A DNA stretch of 64,000 nucleotides from an uncultured Clostridia bacterium (GTDB lineage: Bacteria; Bacillota; Clostridia; Peptostreptococcales; Anaerovoracaceae). Position 1 is the stretch's first letter, and each line of letters begins with the position of its first letter. The notes under the pieces are model-generated. The model had not been told where the DNA came from. It did no database searches and was given only the letters and a program-made list of their open reading frames with translations. Location of the stretch: positions 124,001-188,000 of the forward strand of contig CALIYX010000023.1 in NCBI GenBank assembly GCA_938049335.1. The letters are read 5' to 3'. Below, piece after piece: positions 27,966 to 36,861 of this stretch. The position numbers and the translations under genes are program-made.

Positions 27966-28508
27966 TTATACAAGCGTGCGGTCAAGACCAATATATTCTG
28001 CTCTGATCATTGATTTCAGATGTAAATCATAATATTTACCATTCTTCTTGGTAGCACTTCTGAGTATACCTTCTGACTTAAATCCAAGCTTATCATATAG
28101 ATGAGCTGCTGCATCATTCTTAACAAAGTGGTCAATCGTCACTCTCTCCATATGCAAACTTATAAATGCATATTCAAGAATTGAAAGCAGAGCTTCCCTA
28201 CCTAGCCCTTGATTTCTAAGCTTTGGATCAGCTATGTATATTCTTGTTACATCAACTGAATCGCTATGGCTATCAAGTCTTGAGAGATAGATTCTACCAA
28301 TAGGAATATCGCTTGGCTTCTGCAGGATGGTAAACTGTCTCTTAGTATCATCATTACTATTCTCTATGAATTCAGTAACAACCTCCTCATAGTCCCTGCT
28401 TTCGTCAATTGAAAAGAACTCAGTTACTGCTAAATCGGATTCCCAATCAGCAAAATATGAGCAATCATTAAATGTACTTTCCCTAATAATCAAGTTCTTC
28501 GTTTCCAT
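27966..28508 (-). CDS. GNAT family N-acetyltransferase (RimJ/RimL-like)
   Basis: 180 residues with the RimJ/RimL-type GNAT layout: NLIIRESTFNDCSYFADWESD at the start, the IPIGRIYLSRLD strand, the acetyl-CoA loop region RNQGLGREALLSILEYAF (near residues 96-113) and the late HLYDKLGFKSEGILR, which is typical of the group. Substrate unknown; relatives acetylate ribosomal proteins, amino acids or antibiotics. AGGAG lies 8 bp before the ATG. It is a single-gene unit, divergent from the PepD-like lipoprotein gene. Confidence 0.85.
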   Translation of the reverse strand: METKNLIIRESTFNDCSYFADWESDLAVTEFFSIDESRDYEEVVTEFIENSNDDTKRQFTILQKPSDIPIGRIYLSRLDSHSDSVDVTRIYIADPKLRNQGLGREALLSILEYAFISLHMERVTIDHFVKNDAAAHLYDKLGFKSEGILRSATKKNGKYYDLHLKSMIRAEYIGLDRTLV

Positions 28509-28609
28509 TGCGGTATCTCCTTTGATATGCTATTATTATAAAGTATTTTTATCTTAAATCAAAGGGTAATTTACAAAGTTTTTCACGATTGTTTTATGGA
28601 GGTGAAAAT

Positions 28610-30058
28610 TTGAAAAAAAGGATATATATTACGCTAATTTCTTTAATGCTAATTTTGATCTTAGCATTGACAGCATGTGGAAAAAAATCCCCAGATACCG
28701 AGATTCCATTAAACGAAAAAATAGAATCAAAGGCATTTGCATATAGAACTGACTTGCTAGATTCGGCCGAAACTTTGACAGATAATAATAAGATACAGGA
28801 ATATCTACTCAACTGGGCTAAATCAAAGAATCTGAAATACGAAAAAGACGACCACGGTAACATTATAATGTCGATGGCTGCTTCTGAGGCATATATAAAT
28901 GCAGCTCCAGTTACGGTTGTATGTAGCTACGATGCAGATAGCTTTGCTGACAGTATGGATGCTATTGCATCTGCCCTCTATATTATCAAAAACAATGAGG
29001 ATTCTGGTGAGCTAAATGTAATCTTCTCACCTATATCAAATGGCAATTACACTGCACTTGATAAATTGAGCAAGAAATATTTTAAAGATAATACCAAAGT
29101 TATAAGCCTCTCTGGTGGGCGCAAAGCTCTTTGGTCTGTTAACTCAGGCGGAAACAGCAACTACATCTTTTCAGGCAGCTTGACTACTGAAGCTCCAACA
29201 CTAAGCACAGCATATAAAATTTCTATAAGTGGATTAACAGGAGGAGCACCTGATGGAAGAATATCATCATACCCAAATCCCGTTAAAATACTCGGTGATC
29301 TGCTTGCATCTTTTAAGACAAACTCTTTGATATTTGAGCTTTCAAGTATATCAGGTGGAAATAGCTCAAGCTCCTATCCAAAGAATGCTGAGATGACTAT
29401 TGTTATAAATGAAGATGACGTTGAAAAATTTACAGCAAAGCTCGATAAAGCAATAGAAAAGTTTGACAAGAAATATAAGGAAGACTATCCAAAGGCTACT
29501 TACAAGTACGAGGCAGTTAGCCTTCCAGCAACAGTTTATACTAAAGAAAGCCAGAACACGCTTATAAGTTCCCTCTATACACTTTCAGATGGTGTTTTCT
29601 ACAGGGATGCAGACGACGAGATAGTTACTATTTCAAACATAGGCACTATTGCAACAAGTGAGGAAGCCTTTACAATTTCAGCACAGGGCTATAGTCTTGA
29701 TAAAGCAAATCTCACAGAGCTTGATAATCAGTATGCTACTACATGTTCCCTTGCAGGAATATCATATAATAGAATATCTAGAGTTCAACCACTGCCTACT
29801 AAATTTGATGAGAATAATGTTTCTAAATTTCAAAAGGAAGTCATGGATGCTTATAAGGAATATGATCGCTCTAATCTAGAGTTCAAAAACAGTGTGCAGA
29901 CAACTCCTGCAGTGTTTATTGCTAATAAAAACTCCAAAGTTAATCTTGTCAACGTTGTTATCAACAAGGATAAACTAGAGGTATATACAGGTACAATAAT
30001 CACACTTTTGAAGAACCAAACCCACAAGGAAATTAAAAGCCTAGATGATGATAACTAA
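28610..30058 (+). CDS. Lipoprotein resembling PepD/M20 dipeptidase with degenerate metal site
   Basis: 482 residues. Start TTG, chosen because GGAGG lies 8 bp before it and the product then begins with a short basic signal and the lipobox LTAC (Cys about 21), so it should be lipid-anchored outside the membrane. The body follows aminoacyl-histidine dipeptidase (PepD) order: KIQEYLLNWAKSKNLKYEKDDHGNIIM, VTVVCSYDADSFAD where a metal-binding HxD is expected, ISGLTGGAPDGRISSYPNP where PepD has GLKGGHSG, and a late GISYNRISRVQP. The metal-binding histidines and the GADNG-type aspartate are not seen, so it is probably not a working peptidase and may bind peptides instead. That reading is inference from eye alignment. 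Confidence 0.6.
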   Translation: MKKRIYITLISLMLILILALTACGKKSPDTEIPLNEKIESKAFAYRTDLLDSAETLTDNNKIQEYLLNWAKSKNLKYEKDDHGNIIMSMAASEAYINAAPVTVVCSYDADSFADSMDAIASALYIIKNNEDSGELNVIFSPISNGNYTALDKLSKKYFKDNTKVISLSGGRKALWSVNSGGNSNYIFSGSLTTEAPTLSTAYKISISGLTGGAPDGRISSYPNPVKILGDLLASFKTNSLIFELSSISGGNSSSSYPKNAEMTIVINEDDVEKFTAKLDKAIEKFDKKYKEDYPKATYKYEAVSLPATVYTKESQNTLISSLYTLSDGVFYRDADDEIVTISNIGTIATSEEAFTISAQGYSLDKANLTELDNQYATTCSLAGISYNRISRVQPLPTKFDENNVSKFQKEVMDAYKEYDRSNLEFKNSVQTTPAVFIANKNSKVNLVNVVINKDKLEVYTGTIITLLKNQTHKEIKSLDDDN

Positions 30059-30061
30059 AAC

Positions 30062-30086
30062 AAAACCCGCATATAGCGGGTTTTTT
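30062..30086 (+). terminator. Intrinsic terminator of the PepD-like gene
   Basis: Stem AACCCGC/GCGGGTT with a 5-base loop followed by TTTTTT, 4 bp after the stop codon. The convergent lysozyme gene ends 23 bp further on and may use the same hairpin. Confidence 0.85.
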
Positions 30087-30108
30087 GATGTCTTAATTTA
30101 TTATATAG

Positions 30109-30948
30109 CTATTTGACGAACATTATATTTAAATCAACATTTGTATTTATGCCACCCACTCTTCCTGTTGAAGAATACTGCCACATGGCATAGTCATACA
30201 CAAAGCTGCTCATGGAAGCATAGTGCGCAAGCCATATTTCGTAATCAGTTAAAAGAGTCAAATCAATGTTGTTATCTATCCAATCTGGATTTCCGTAGAT
30301 TAGCGTTTCCCTTCCGTGCTTTTTCATAATACATCCAAAGGCATCCGCAACTTCAGTTTTTTGCTCTACTGTCAACGCTTTTATCCTGTCGTTTTCCGTT
30401 ACTGGCTCCATATCAAATCCTATTGGCAATGATACATTTCTTCCTTTGATATTTGAGAGCACGTACTTTGCTTCCTTGGTAGCTTCTTCTGTAGTTACTG
30501 CTTGCGAAAAGAAGTATACACCTACATCTATTCCATTCTGTTGAGCTTCTTCTATATTCTTTTCGAAGTAATCATCCATATAAATTTTACCATCTGCATA
30601 AGAGCTGAATCCAAGCCTGATATATGCGAACTCTACTCCAGATTTCTTTACACTAGCCCAATCTATTTCTCCCTGGTGAACAGATACATCTATACCTCTC
30701 TTGGCCTTGATACCATTGTAATTATAGTTAAGGAAATTATACTCATCCCTATAGAATCCTTCGCTACTGTATTCCATTTTCGGATACTCCTTGCTCTCAC
30801 CTAGTCCATCATAGGTATTTATATATCTATATGCCTTAACCCATATAAAGATAGCTAATACTAGAAGAATTGCACTCATAACTATTATTAGCCTCTGCTT
30901 ATCTATTTTATTTTTTCTTCTATTTTTCTTTTTAACTACCTTATTCAT
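30109..30948 (-). CDS. Glycoside hydrolase family 25 lysozyme, membrane anchored
   Basis: 279 residues. A basic N-terminus (KKKNRRKNKIDK) and one membrane helix (about 19-37) place the enzyme outside the cell. The GH25 domain follows from about residue 86: RGIDVSVHQGEIDW with the first catalytic Asp, FAYIRLGFSS, and GFDMEPV with the DxE catalytic pair, then IYGNPDWI and MWQYSSTGRVGGINTNVDLN at the end. It hydrolyses the MurNAc-GlcNAc bond of peptidoglycan and may serve wall remodelling. It is convergent with the preceding lipoprotein gene and stands alone. Confidence 0.92.
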   Translation of the reverse strand: MNKVVKKKNRRKNKIDKQRLIIVMSAILLVLAIFIWVKAYRYINTYDGLGESKEYPKMEYSSEGFYRDEYNFLNYNYNGIKAKRGIDVSVHQGEIDWASVKKSGVEFAYIRLGFSSYADGKIYMDDYFEKNIEEAQQNGIDVGVYFFSQAVTTEEATKEAKYVLSNIKGRNVSLPIGFDMEPVTENDRIKALTVEQKTEVADAFGCIMKKHGRETLIYGNPDWIDNNIDLTLLTDYEIWLAHYASMSSFVYDYAMWQYSSTGRVGGINTNVDLNIMFVK

Positions 30949-31000
30949 AACGGTATTATACCATTTTTTCCTATACTTAAAATAAATATTTGATTATCAC

Positions 31001-31029
31001 TTTACAAAGATAGTCATTAGTGCTAAATT
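31001..31029 (+). promoter_or_regulatory. Promoter for htpG
   Basis: -35 TTTACA (31001-31006), 17-bp spacer, -10 TAAATT (31024-31029). The predicted transcription start falls inside the CIRCE element, which is the classic position for HrcA repression. Confidence 0.6.
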
Positions 31030-31033
31030 ATAC

Positions 31034-31060
31034 TTAGCACTCTAATGTGTTGAGTGCTAA
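31034..31060 (+). promoter_or_regulatory. CIRCE operator (HrcA binding site)
   Basis: Perfect match to the CIRCE consensus: TTAGCACTC (31034-31042), 9-bp spacer, GAGTGCTAA (31052-31060). It is 21 bp upstream of the htpG start codon and just before the GGAGGG ribosome binding site. CIRCE is bound by the heat-shock repressor HrcA; its presence here predicts that htpG is in the HrcA regulon. Confidence 0.96.
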
Positions 31061-31081
31061 TAATTATTATGGAGGGCAAAC

Positions 31082-33013
31082 ATGGCTAAAAAACAATTTA
31101 AAGCAGAATCTAAGAAATTACTTGATTTGATGATTCACTCTATATACACCAATAAGGAGATATTTTTACGTGAGCTTATCAGCAATTCAAGCGACGCCTT
31201 AGATAAACTATATTACAAGAGCTTGACATCTGGAGAGCTAGGAATCAAAAGAAATGACTTCTATATCCAGATAACACCTGATAAGGAGCTTAGAACACTT
31301 ACAATTAGAGATAACGGTATCGGAATGAGTAAAGATGAGCTAGAAAATAACCTTGGTACTATTGCAAAGAGCGGTTCCCTCGGCTTTAAGGAAGAGCAAG
31401 AAAAAATCAAAGACGAAAATTCCAAGGCTAAGAACATTGATATCATTGGTCAGTTCGGTGTTGGATTCTACTCCGCTTTCATGGTTTCAGATATTGTAAG
31501 CGTTACATCAAAAGCCTTCGGCAGTGACGAAGCATATCGCTGGGTTTCACGCGGTGCAGATGGATATACTATCGAAGAAGCGAGTCTAGATGGTCATGGT
31601 ACGGAAATTGTACTAACAATCAAAGAAGATACAGAGGGTGAAAACTACTCTAGCTTCCTTGAGGAGTACATGATTAGAAATCTAGTCAAAAAGTATTCAG
31701 ACTATATCAGATACCCTATTCGTATGATGGTTGAAAAATCAAGACCTATAGGAGAAACTGAGGAAGGAAAAGCACCTGAATTTGAAAAGTATAGCGAGCT
31801 AGAGACTCTAAACTCCATGGAGCCTATTTGGAAACGCCAAAAGAGCAAAGTAAAGCCTGAGGAATATAACGATTATTATAAGAGTAAGTACATGGACTAC
31901 ATGGATCCTGCAAGAGTTATTAGGACAAATGTTGAAGGTGTTTCCAGCTTTACAGCTTTGATGTTCATTCCGGGACATGCACCTTTTGATTATTACACTA
32001 AAGAATATGAAAAAGGACTTCAGCTCTACTCTAGTGGCGTAATGATTATGGATAGATGCAAGGATCTATTGCCAGATTACTTTAACTTTGTCAAAGGACT
32101 TGTGGATAGCCAGGACCTTTCTCTTAATATTTCAAGAGAAATGCTGCAGCAAGATAGACAGCTTAAGAACATTGCTAAAAATGTTGAAAAAAAGATTAAG
32201 AGAGACCTTGAGGATTTCCTAAAGAACGATAGAGACGGATATGAAAAGTTCTTTGAAAACTTCGGTAAACAGCTAAAATACGGCCTATATGAAGGATATG
32301 GCATGAACAGAGAGGTTCTTGAAGACCTAGTTCTATTCTATTCCTCTACTGAGCAGAAAAATGTAACCTTTGCAGAATACCTTGAGAGAATGAAGGATGA
32401 CCAAAATGCAATATACTATGCAGCTGGTGAATCCATCAAAAAGATAGACCTTCTGCCTCAGACTGAATTTGTAAAATCAAAGGGCTATGAAATCCTTTAT
32501 TTAACCGACGAAATGGATGAATTTGTTTTCAACATCCTTGGTCAGTATAAAGATAAACCTTTCAAGTCAGTGTCTGCTGAAGACATTGCTGAAGATGATA
32601 CTGAAGAAGCTAAGGAAAATATGAAAAAGCTTGAAGAAGACAACAAGGAGCTTCTAGAAGATATTAAGAAAGCTCTTGGAGATAAGGTAAGCGAAGTAAA
32701 GCTCTCCCCTCGTCTAAAATCATCTGCAGTATGCCTAACTACCAAGGGAGATATTTCACTTGAGATGGAGAAAATTCTAAGTGCAATGCCTATGGATCAA
32801 GGTATCAAGGCTGAAAGAGTTCTTGAACTAAACCCTGAGCATAGTGTATTTGAAGCACTAAATAAAATTAAGAGTGAAGATGCTGGTGGTAAAAAACTAG
32901 AAGTTTACGCAAACCTTCTATACGATCAGGCTCTCCTCATATCTGGAATACAGATTGATGATCCAGTTGAATTTAGCAAATCAATATGCCAACTCATAGT
33001 TGATGCAAACTAA
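31082..33013 (+). CDS. htpG: Molecular chaperone HtpG (Hsp90)
   Basis: 643 residues, full length. The GHKL ATPase domain shows FLRELISNSSDALDKL, RDNGIGMSKDEL and IGQFGVGFYSAFMVSD. The middle domain includes SLNISREMLQQDRQLKNIAKN, with the conserved catalytic arginine region, and the C-terminal dimerisation domain covers the last 120 residues. GGAGGG precedes the ATG by 5 bp. Control by CIRCE is shown by the operator upstream; in Bacillus subtilis htpG is not under HrcA, so the regulation differs. Confidence 0.97.
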   Translation: MAKKQFKAESKKLLDLMIHSIYTNKEIFLRELISNSSDALDKLYYKSLTSGELGIKRNDFYIQITPDKELRTLTIRDNGIGMSKDELENNLGTIAKSGSLGFKEEQEKIKDENSKAKNIDIIGQFGVGFYSAFMVSDIVSVTSKAFGSDEAYRWVSRGADGYTIEEASLDGHGTEIVLTIKEDTEGENYSSFLEEYMIRNLVKKYSDYIRYPIRMMVEKSRPIGETEEGKAPEFEKYSELETLNSMEPIWKRQKSKVKPEEYNDYYKSKYMDYMDPARVIRTNVEGVSSFTALMFIPGHAPFDYYTKEYEKGLQLYSSGVMIMDRCKDLLPDYFNFVKGLVDSQDLSLNISREMLQQDRQLKNIAKNVEKKIKRDLEDFLKNDRDGYEKFFENFGKQLKYGLYEGYGMNREVLEDLVLFYSSTEQKNVTFAEYLERMKDDQNAIYYAAGESIKKIDLLPQTEFVKSKGYEILYLTDEMDEFVFNILGQYKDKPFKSVSAEDIAEDDTEEAKENMKKLEEDNKELLEDIKKALGDKVSEVKLSPRLKSSAVCLTTKGDISLEMEKILSAMPMDQGIKAERVLELNPEHSVFEALNKIKSEDAGGKKLEVYANLLYDQALLISGIQIDDPVEFSKSICQLIVDAN

Positions 33014-33027
33014 ATAGATACTATTTT

Positions 33028-33063
33028 AAAAGGCGGTACCATAGATCGGTATCGCCTTTTGTT
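33028..33063 (+). terminator. Bidirectional terminator between htpG and the ABC permease gene
   Basis: 13-bp stem AAAAGGCGGTACC/GGTATCGCCTTTT (one G-T pair) with a 7-base loop. It lies 15 bp after htpG and 4 bp after the convergent ABC permease stop; A and T flanks serve both strands. Confidence 0.85.
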
Positions 33064-33066
33064 TAA

Positions 33067-34659
33067 TTATGCTTGCATATTCTTTACAAGTGATTCACCC
33101 TTCATCTTGATTATAAGTGCCATGATTAACGAAACCAGCAGGTATAATACTAAAACTACACTTGTAAGCTGATTTATCTCAAAGATCTCTAATCTTACTA
33201 ATAAAAATAGTAAAGCTACAGTTCCGCCTTCAATAGCAAGTCCTATAAATAACGAGAGTAATGGTGCTGTTGCTTGTTTAATTGCAACGGCTTCATTTGT
33301 CCAGTCAAACTTTGGAAAACACATACCCAGGAACAGTCCTATCATCGCATTAAATAAAGTAGCTGTTATCGGAATCAAAAATACCATCACCCTATCTACA
33401 GGATTTAAGTCTATTGCAAACTGTATGATTGTACCGCTTAAAATTATAAATGGAACACTGAATATTATATGTGGCATTAGCTTTGCAGATATGATATCCT
33501 TGCTTTTTATTGGCAGTGATTTTAAAATCCATAAAGTCTTCGCTTCAAGCGAAAAACTAGGACTAGATATTGTAATCATTCCTGTACTAAATCCTAGACC
33601 CATGCATACGAATACTCCAATTAAATCCATGCCTAACATGTTAATCATGTTATTTAGATTATCCCCTCCAAACATAAGGTATATGCAGATAAGTGGCATA
33701 AATAATAGTCCTGATCCTGCATTTAGTATATACGTAGGCGAGCCTATGAACATAGCGCATTCTTTACTTATTAGAGCGGCTTTAATGCTCTTTGCCTTAA
33801 CCTTTTTTTCACGATATACAATTTTCTTTCCGCCCTTATTCCTAGTTGCTATTGAGATAAAACTCTTGCTGATAAAATAGCAAACCAAAGCAAATGGTAG
33901 AGCGCTAATTAGTATGAAAAGCAAAACGAAAAGTATATCCGTTTCAGCTATTGCCATTCCGTAAACATAGAAAACAGCTAGATACTTCTTAAATACATCA
34001 GCTACTGCAGCTCCTGATTTTGCCATTTCGGCCATAAGCCCCTGCCATTCAAAGCAAAGATAGAAATATCCAAGCATCAAAATCATTGAAAATGCAATAA
34101 TTAGTACCTTTGGCCTTGAAACCTTGCTAGATATCCAAGCAACAAACCAGCCAAATAGCACGGAAATTGTCATTGATAAGATTGGTAAAAAGAGGAATAT
34201 CAAAGCTGATACGACAAATATTCCTAAATTAAAACCAACATCATAGAAATAGACAATTAAAGCAGGTGCTATTATTGCCAGTTCATATAAATAATTTAGA
34301 CCTAGCAATGATATTATACGTGAAAATATAATATGCATTGGCTTTATCGGCATTGCAAGAAGTATCTCATTGTCATTTGCTTCATATATCTGCTTTTGCG
34401 TTAGAAAGATACTTCCTATAAAACAAACTGTAAATACTACGATTCCACTAAAAGCAAAGTAAAGCCAGTCAAGTCCCATAATGTGGTATGGAACGGATAT
34501 GGAATGAAAGATTTGTGAAAACAAAAATCCCACTGATAAAAACACTACTATGTATAGCGCAATGACACCGAATATATTAGTTTTCTTATTCTTTTTTTTG
34601 CCGCCCTGCATCTGGTTTAGAATCTCCAGAAAACGCAGCTTTATCAATATCTTAAGCAT
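33067..34659 (-). CDS. ABC-2 type exporter permease
   Basis: 530 residues with about 12 membrane helices in two halves (helices from about 35-75, 100-190 and 215-260, then 290-520 after a basic loop GGKKIVYREKKVKAKS). No ATP-binding motif. It resembles large clostridial ABC-2 permeases of the YthQ/EcsB-like kind encoded beside a single ATPase. The start overlaps the ATPase gene by 8 bases, so the pair is coupled. Substrate unknown. Confidence 0.85.
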   Translation of the reverse strand: MLKILIKLRFLEILNQMQGGKKKNKKTNIFGVIALYIVVFLSVGFLFSQIFHSISVPYHIMGLDWLYFAFSGIVVFTVCFIGSIFLTQKQIYEANDNEILLAMPIKPMHIIFSRIISLLGLNYLYELAIIAPALIVYFYDVGFNLGIFVVSALIFLFLPILSMTISVLFGWFVAWISSKVSRPKVLIIAFSMILMLGYFYLCFEWQGLMAEMAKSGAAVADVFKKYLAVFYVYGMAIAETDILFVLLFILISALPFALVCYFISKSFISIATRNKGGKKIVYREKKVKAKSIKAALISKECAMFIGSPTYILNAGSGLLFMPLICIYLMFGGDNLNNMINMLGMDLIGVFVCMGLGFSTGMITISSPSFSLEAKTLWILKSLPIKSKDIISAKLMPHIIFSVPFIILSGTIIQFAIDLNPVDRVMVFLIPITATLFNAMIGLFLGMCFPKFDWTNEAVAIKQATAPLLSLFIGLAIEGGTVALLFLLVRLEIFEINQLTSVVLVLYLLVSLIMALIIKMKGESLVKNMQA

Positions 34660-35365
34660 CTCTTCCCTCCAAATCGAGGAATACGTTCTCTAAGGATGTG
34701 CTTCCCTTAACCTCTTCCATAGTTCCAGATGCTATTAGTTTACCCTGCTTAATTATAGCGATCTTATCACAAAGTTTTTCGGCAACCTCAAGCACGTGGG
34801 TTGAAAAGAATATAGCTCCGCCGTTATCGCAGTGCTTTCTCATCTCTTCCTTTAGAAGAAAAGCCGCCTTAGGATCTAGCCCAACAAAAGGCTCATCCAT
34901 TATTATGAGCTTTGGCGCATGAACAAAGGCTGCAATTAAAGCAAGCTTTTGCTTCATACCATGTGAATATGAACTTATAGGCTGTGCCAAGTCTGATGTT
35001 AAACCAAATAAATCAGCAAACCTACGAGTTCTTTCTGCTCTATCCTCTTCAGGTACTCCAAAGACATCCGCAATTAAATTAATATATTTGATTCCTGAAA
35101 GAAATTCATAAAGATCGGGATTGTCAGGAATGTATGCAAGTATCTCCTTGCACTTCATAGGATTTTCCTTAACAGAAATGCCATCAATAAAGATTTCACC
35201 CTCATCAAATTCTAATATTCCACAGCATGACTTAATTGTAGTTGTCTTACCTGCACCGTTATGTCCAATGAAACCATAGATTTCACCTTTCTGTATATGT
35301 AATGTCAAGTTATCTACGGCTTTCTTGTCTCCGTAAATCTTCGTTAGATTATTTATCCTAAGCAT
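34652..35365 (-). CDS. ABC transporter ATP-binding protein
   Basis: 237 residues: Walker A GHNGAGKTTTIKS (about 34-46), signature SYSHGMKQKLAL (a variant of LSGGQ, frequent in ABC-2 exporters), Walker B KLIIMDEPFVGLDPKA and the H-loop FFSTHVLEVA. It belongs to the CcmA/YthP-like group partnered with the downstream permease. The two genes form a complete two-component exporter; neighbours give no substrate. Confidence 0.92.
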   Translation of the reverse strand: MLRINNLTKIYGDKKAVDNLTLHIQKGEIYGFIGHNGAGKTTTIKSCCGILEFDEGEIFIDGISVKENPMKCKEILAYIPDNPDLYEFLSGIKYINLIADVFGVPEEDRAERTRRFADLFGLTSDLAQPISSYSHGMKQKLALIAAFVHAPKLIIMDEPFVGLDPKAAFLLKEEMRKHCDNGGAIFFSTHVLEVAEKLCDKIAIIKQGKLIASGTMEEVKGSTSLENVFLDLEGRDA

Positions 35366-35403
35366 TTTTCCCTCCTATAGATTATTTGTATACATAAAAT
35401 ATA

Positions 35404-36279
35404 TCAAAAATTAAAAGCATTATCAAGCACGCGTAAAATATCCGAAACATCTATTTGTTTTTCTGTAAAATACTCAAAAGCCTTTGCTCCCTGGTATGCA
35501 AGCATAGAAATTCCATTTGAAAATACTTTGCAGCCATCTTTTGCCGCCTTTGACAATAATTCAGTTTCTAGTGGATTATATATTAAATCTAAAACACATA
35601 TATGTTTAGGAAGCTTTATTTCATCTTCTAAAGGATTTTTATCTATATCTTGCCCCATTCCAAGGCTAGTAGCATTTATAAGCAAATTGGATTCATTTAT
35701 GCATTTTGATAGAGTCTGAGTATCTTCTATAGGATAAATTTCTACATCTATAGGAAAACTAGAGCGGATTTTGTCGACATAAACTTTTCTTTTATCGATG
35801 CTTAAATCTCTGACAAAGACGCATACCTTCTTGGCTTTATTCTTTGCAAGTGCATATAAAACAGCCTGACCTGCACCACCAAGCCCAAGAAGACATACCT
35901 TGCTATTTTTTATTTCAATGCCCAGTCTTTCTATCGCTTTTTCGGCTCCGAAGATATCCGTGTTGTAACCGTATAGCTTTCCATCCCTGTTAACCACAGT
36001 ATTTACTGCATTGCAAAAGCAAGCTTCCTCTGAAATTTCATCTAGATATTTAATAATCGCAGTTTTATTTGGCATGGAGACATTGGCACCTGCAATTCCC
36101 AGCGTTCTCAAAGAAGAAACTGCATCTGCTATACTATCAAGATTGACATCAAAGGCCATGTAAGCAGCATTTATATTCATTTTTTCAAAAGCACTGTTGT
36201 GTATATGGGGCGAAAGTGAATGCTCACAAGGACTAGCAAACAGTGCATAAAGCTTGGATCTTCCATCGAGATTTTTCAT
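35404..36279 (-). CDS. aroE: Shikimate dehydrogenase
   Basis: Reduces 3-dehydroshikimate with NADPH in the shikimate pathway. 291 residues: substrate site SPHIHNSAFEKMNINAAYMAFDV, catalytic lysine in NVSMPNKTAI (Lys about 69), NADP-binding GLGGAGQAVLYAL and the late SMLAYQGAKAFEYF. It is divergent from aroK, the next enzyme in the pathway, with an 81-bp shared control region. Confidence 0.95.
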   Translation of the reverse strand: MKNLDGRSKLYALFASPCEHSLSPHIHNSAFEKMNINAAYMAFDVNLDSIADAVSSLRTLGIAGANVSMPNKTAIIKYLDEISEEACFCNAVNTVVNRDGKLYGYNTDIFGAEKAIERLGIEIKNSKVCLLGLGGAGQAVLYALAKNKAKKVCVFVRDLSIDKRKVYVDKIRSSFPIDVEIYPIEDTQTLSKCINESNLLINATSLGMGQDIDKNPLEDEIKLPKHICVLDLIYNPLETELLSKAAKDGCKVFSNGISMLAYQGAKAFEYFTEKQIDVSDILRVLDNAFNF

Positions 36280-36296
36280 TTTAAATCCTCATACTA

Positions 36297-36325
36297 TTGA
36301 AGCTATCTTGCATTACCATTATAAT
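36297..36325 (+). promoter_or_regulatory. Promoter for aroK in the divergent aroE-aroK region
   Basis: -35 TTGAAG (36297-36302), 17-bp spacer, perfect -10 TATAAT (36320-36325). The overlapping ATTATAAT at 36318-36325 also supplies a -10 on the minus strand for aroE, so the two promoters may share bases. Confidence 0.6.
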
Positions 36326-36360
36326 CGAAAGTAAATATATTTAGAATAGGTATAAACAAA

Positions 36361-36861
36361 ATGGATAATTTATATATCATCGGTTTCATGGGAAGTGGAA
36401 AGACTAGCCTAGCTAATGAACTTTGTAAACTTAGCAAAAAGACTCTAATCTGCATGGATGCTATAATAGAGAAAAAATTTGAGATAAGAGTAGCAGAGAT
36501 ATTTGAAAGACATGGCGAAGCTTTCTTTAGAAATCAGGAACATGAGCTTCTTTCTAAAGTATCAAAGCTTGACAAACAAATCATAGACTGCGGTGGCGGT
36601 CTTCCTTTGAATCCCGAAAATAGAGAAATTATAAAAGCAAGTGGTATATGTATTTATCTAAAGGTAAGTCCAGAAACGGTAATATTAAGACTTGATAACG
36701 ATGATTCTCGCCCTCTTTTAAAAAATAAAAAAAGCATAAAGGAGATATCCCTTATGCTTAGTGAACGTGTTAAAATCTATGAATCTATGGCTGATATAAT
36801 CATAGATTCCGATAAATTATCGACTAAAAAAATTGCCGAAAGACTTATTCCTTATCTGTAA
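36361..36861 (+). CDS. aroK: Shikimate kinase
   Basis: Phosphorylates shikimate at the 3-hydroxyl. 166 residues: P-loop GFMGSGKTSLANE (residues 8-20), shikimate-binding ICMDAIIEKKFEIRVAEIFERHGEAFFRNQE, and DCGGGLPLNPEN with the conserved GGG. Its end overlaps the convergent zinc-ribbon gene by 17 bases. The ribosome binding site is weak (AGG 10 bp upstream). Confidence 0.93.
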   Translation: MDNLYIIGFMGSGKTSLANELCKLSKKTLICMDAIIEKKFEIRVAEIFERHGEAFFRNQEHELLSKVSKLDKQIIDCGGGLPLNPENREIIKASGICIYLKVSPETVILRLDNDDSRPLLKNKKSIKEISLMLSERVKIYESMADIIIDSDKLSTKKIAERLIPYL

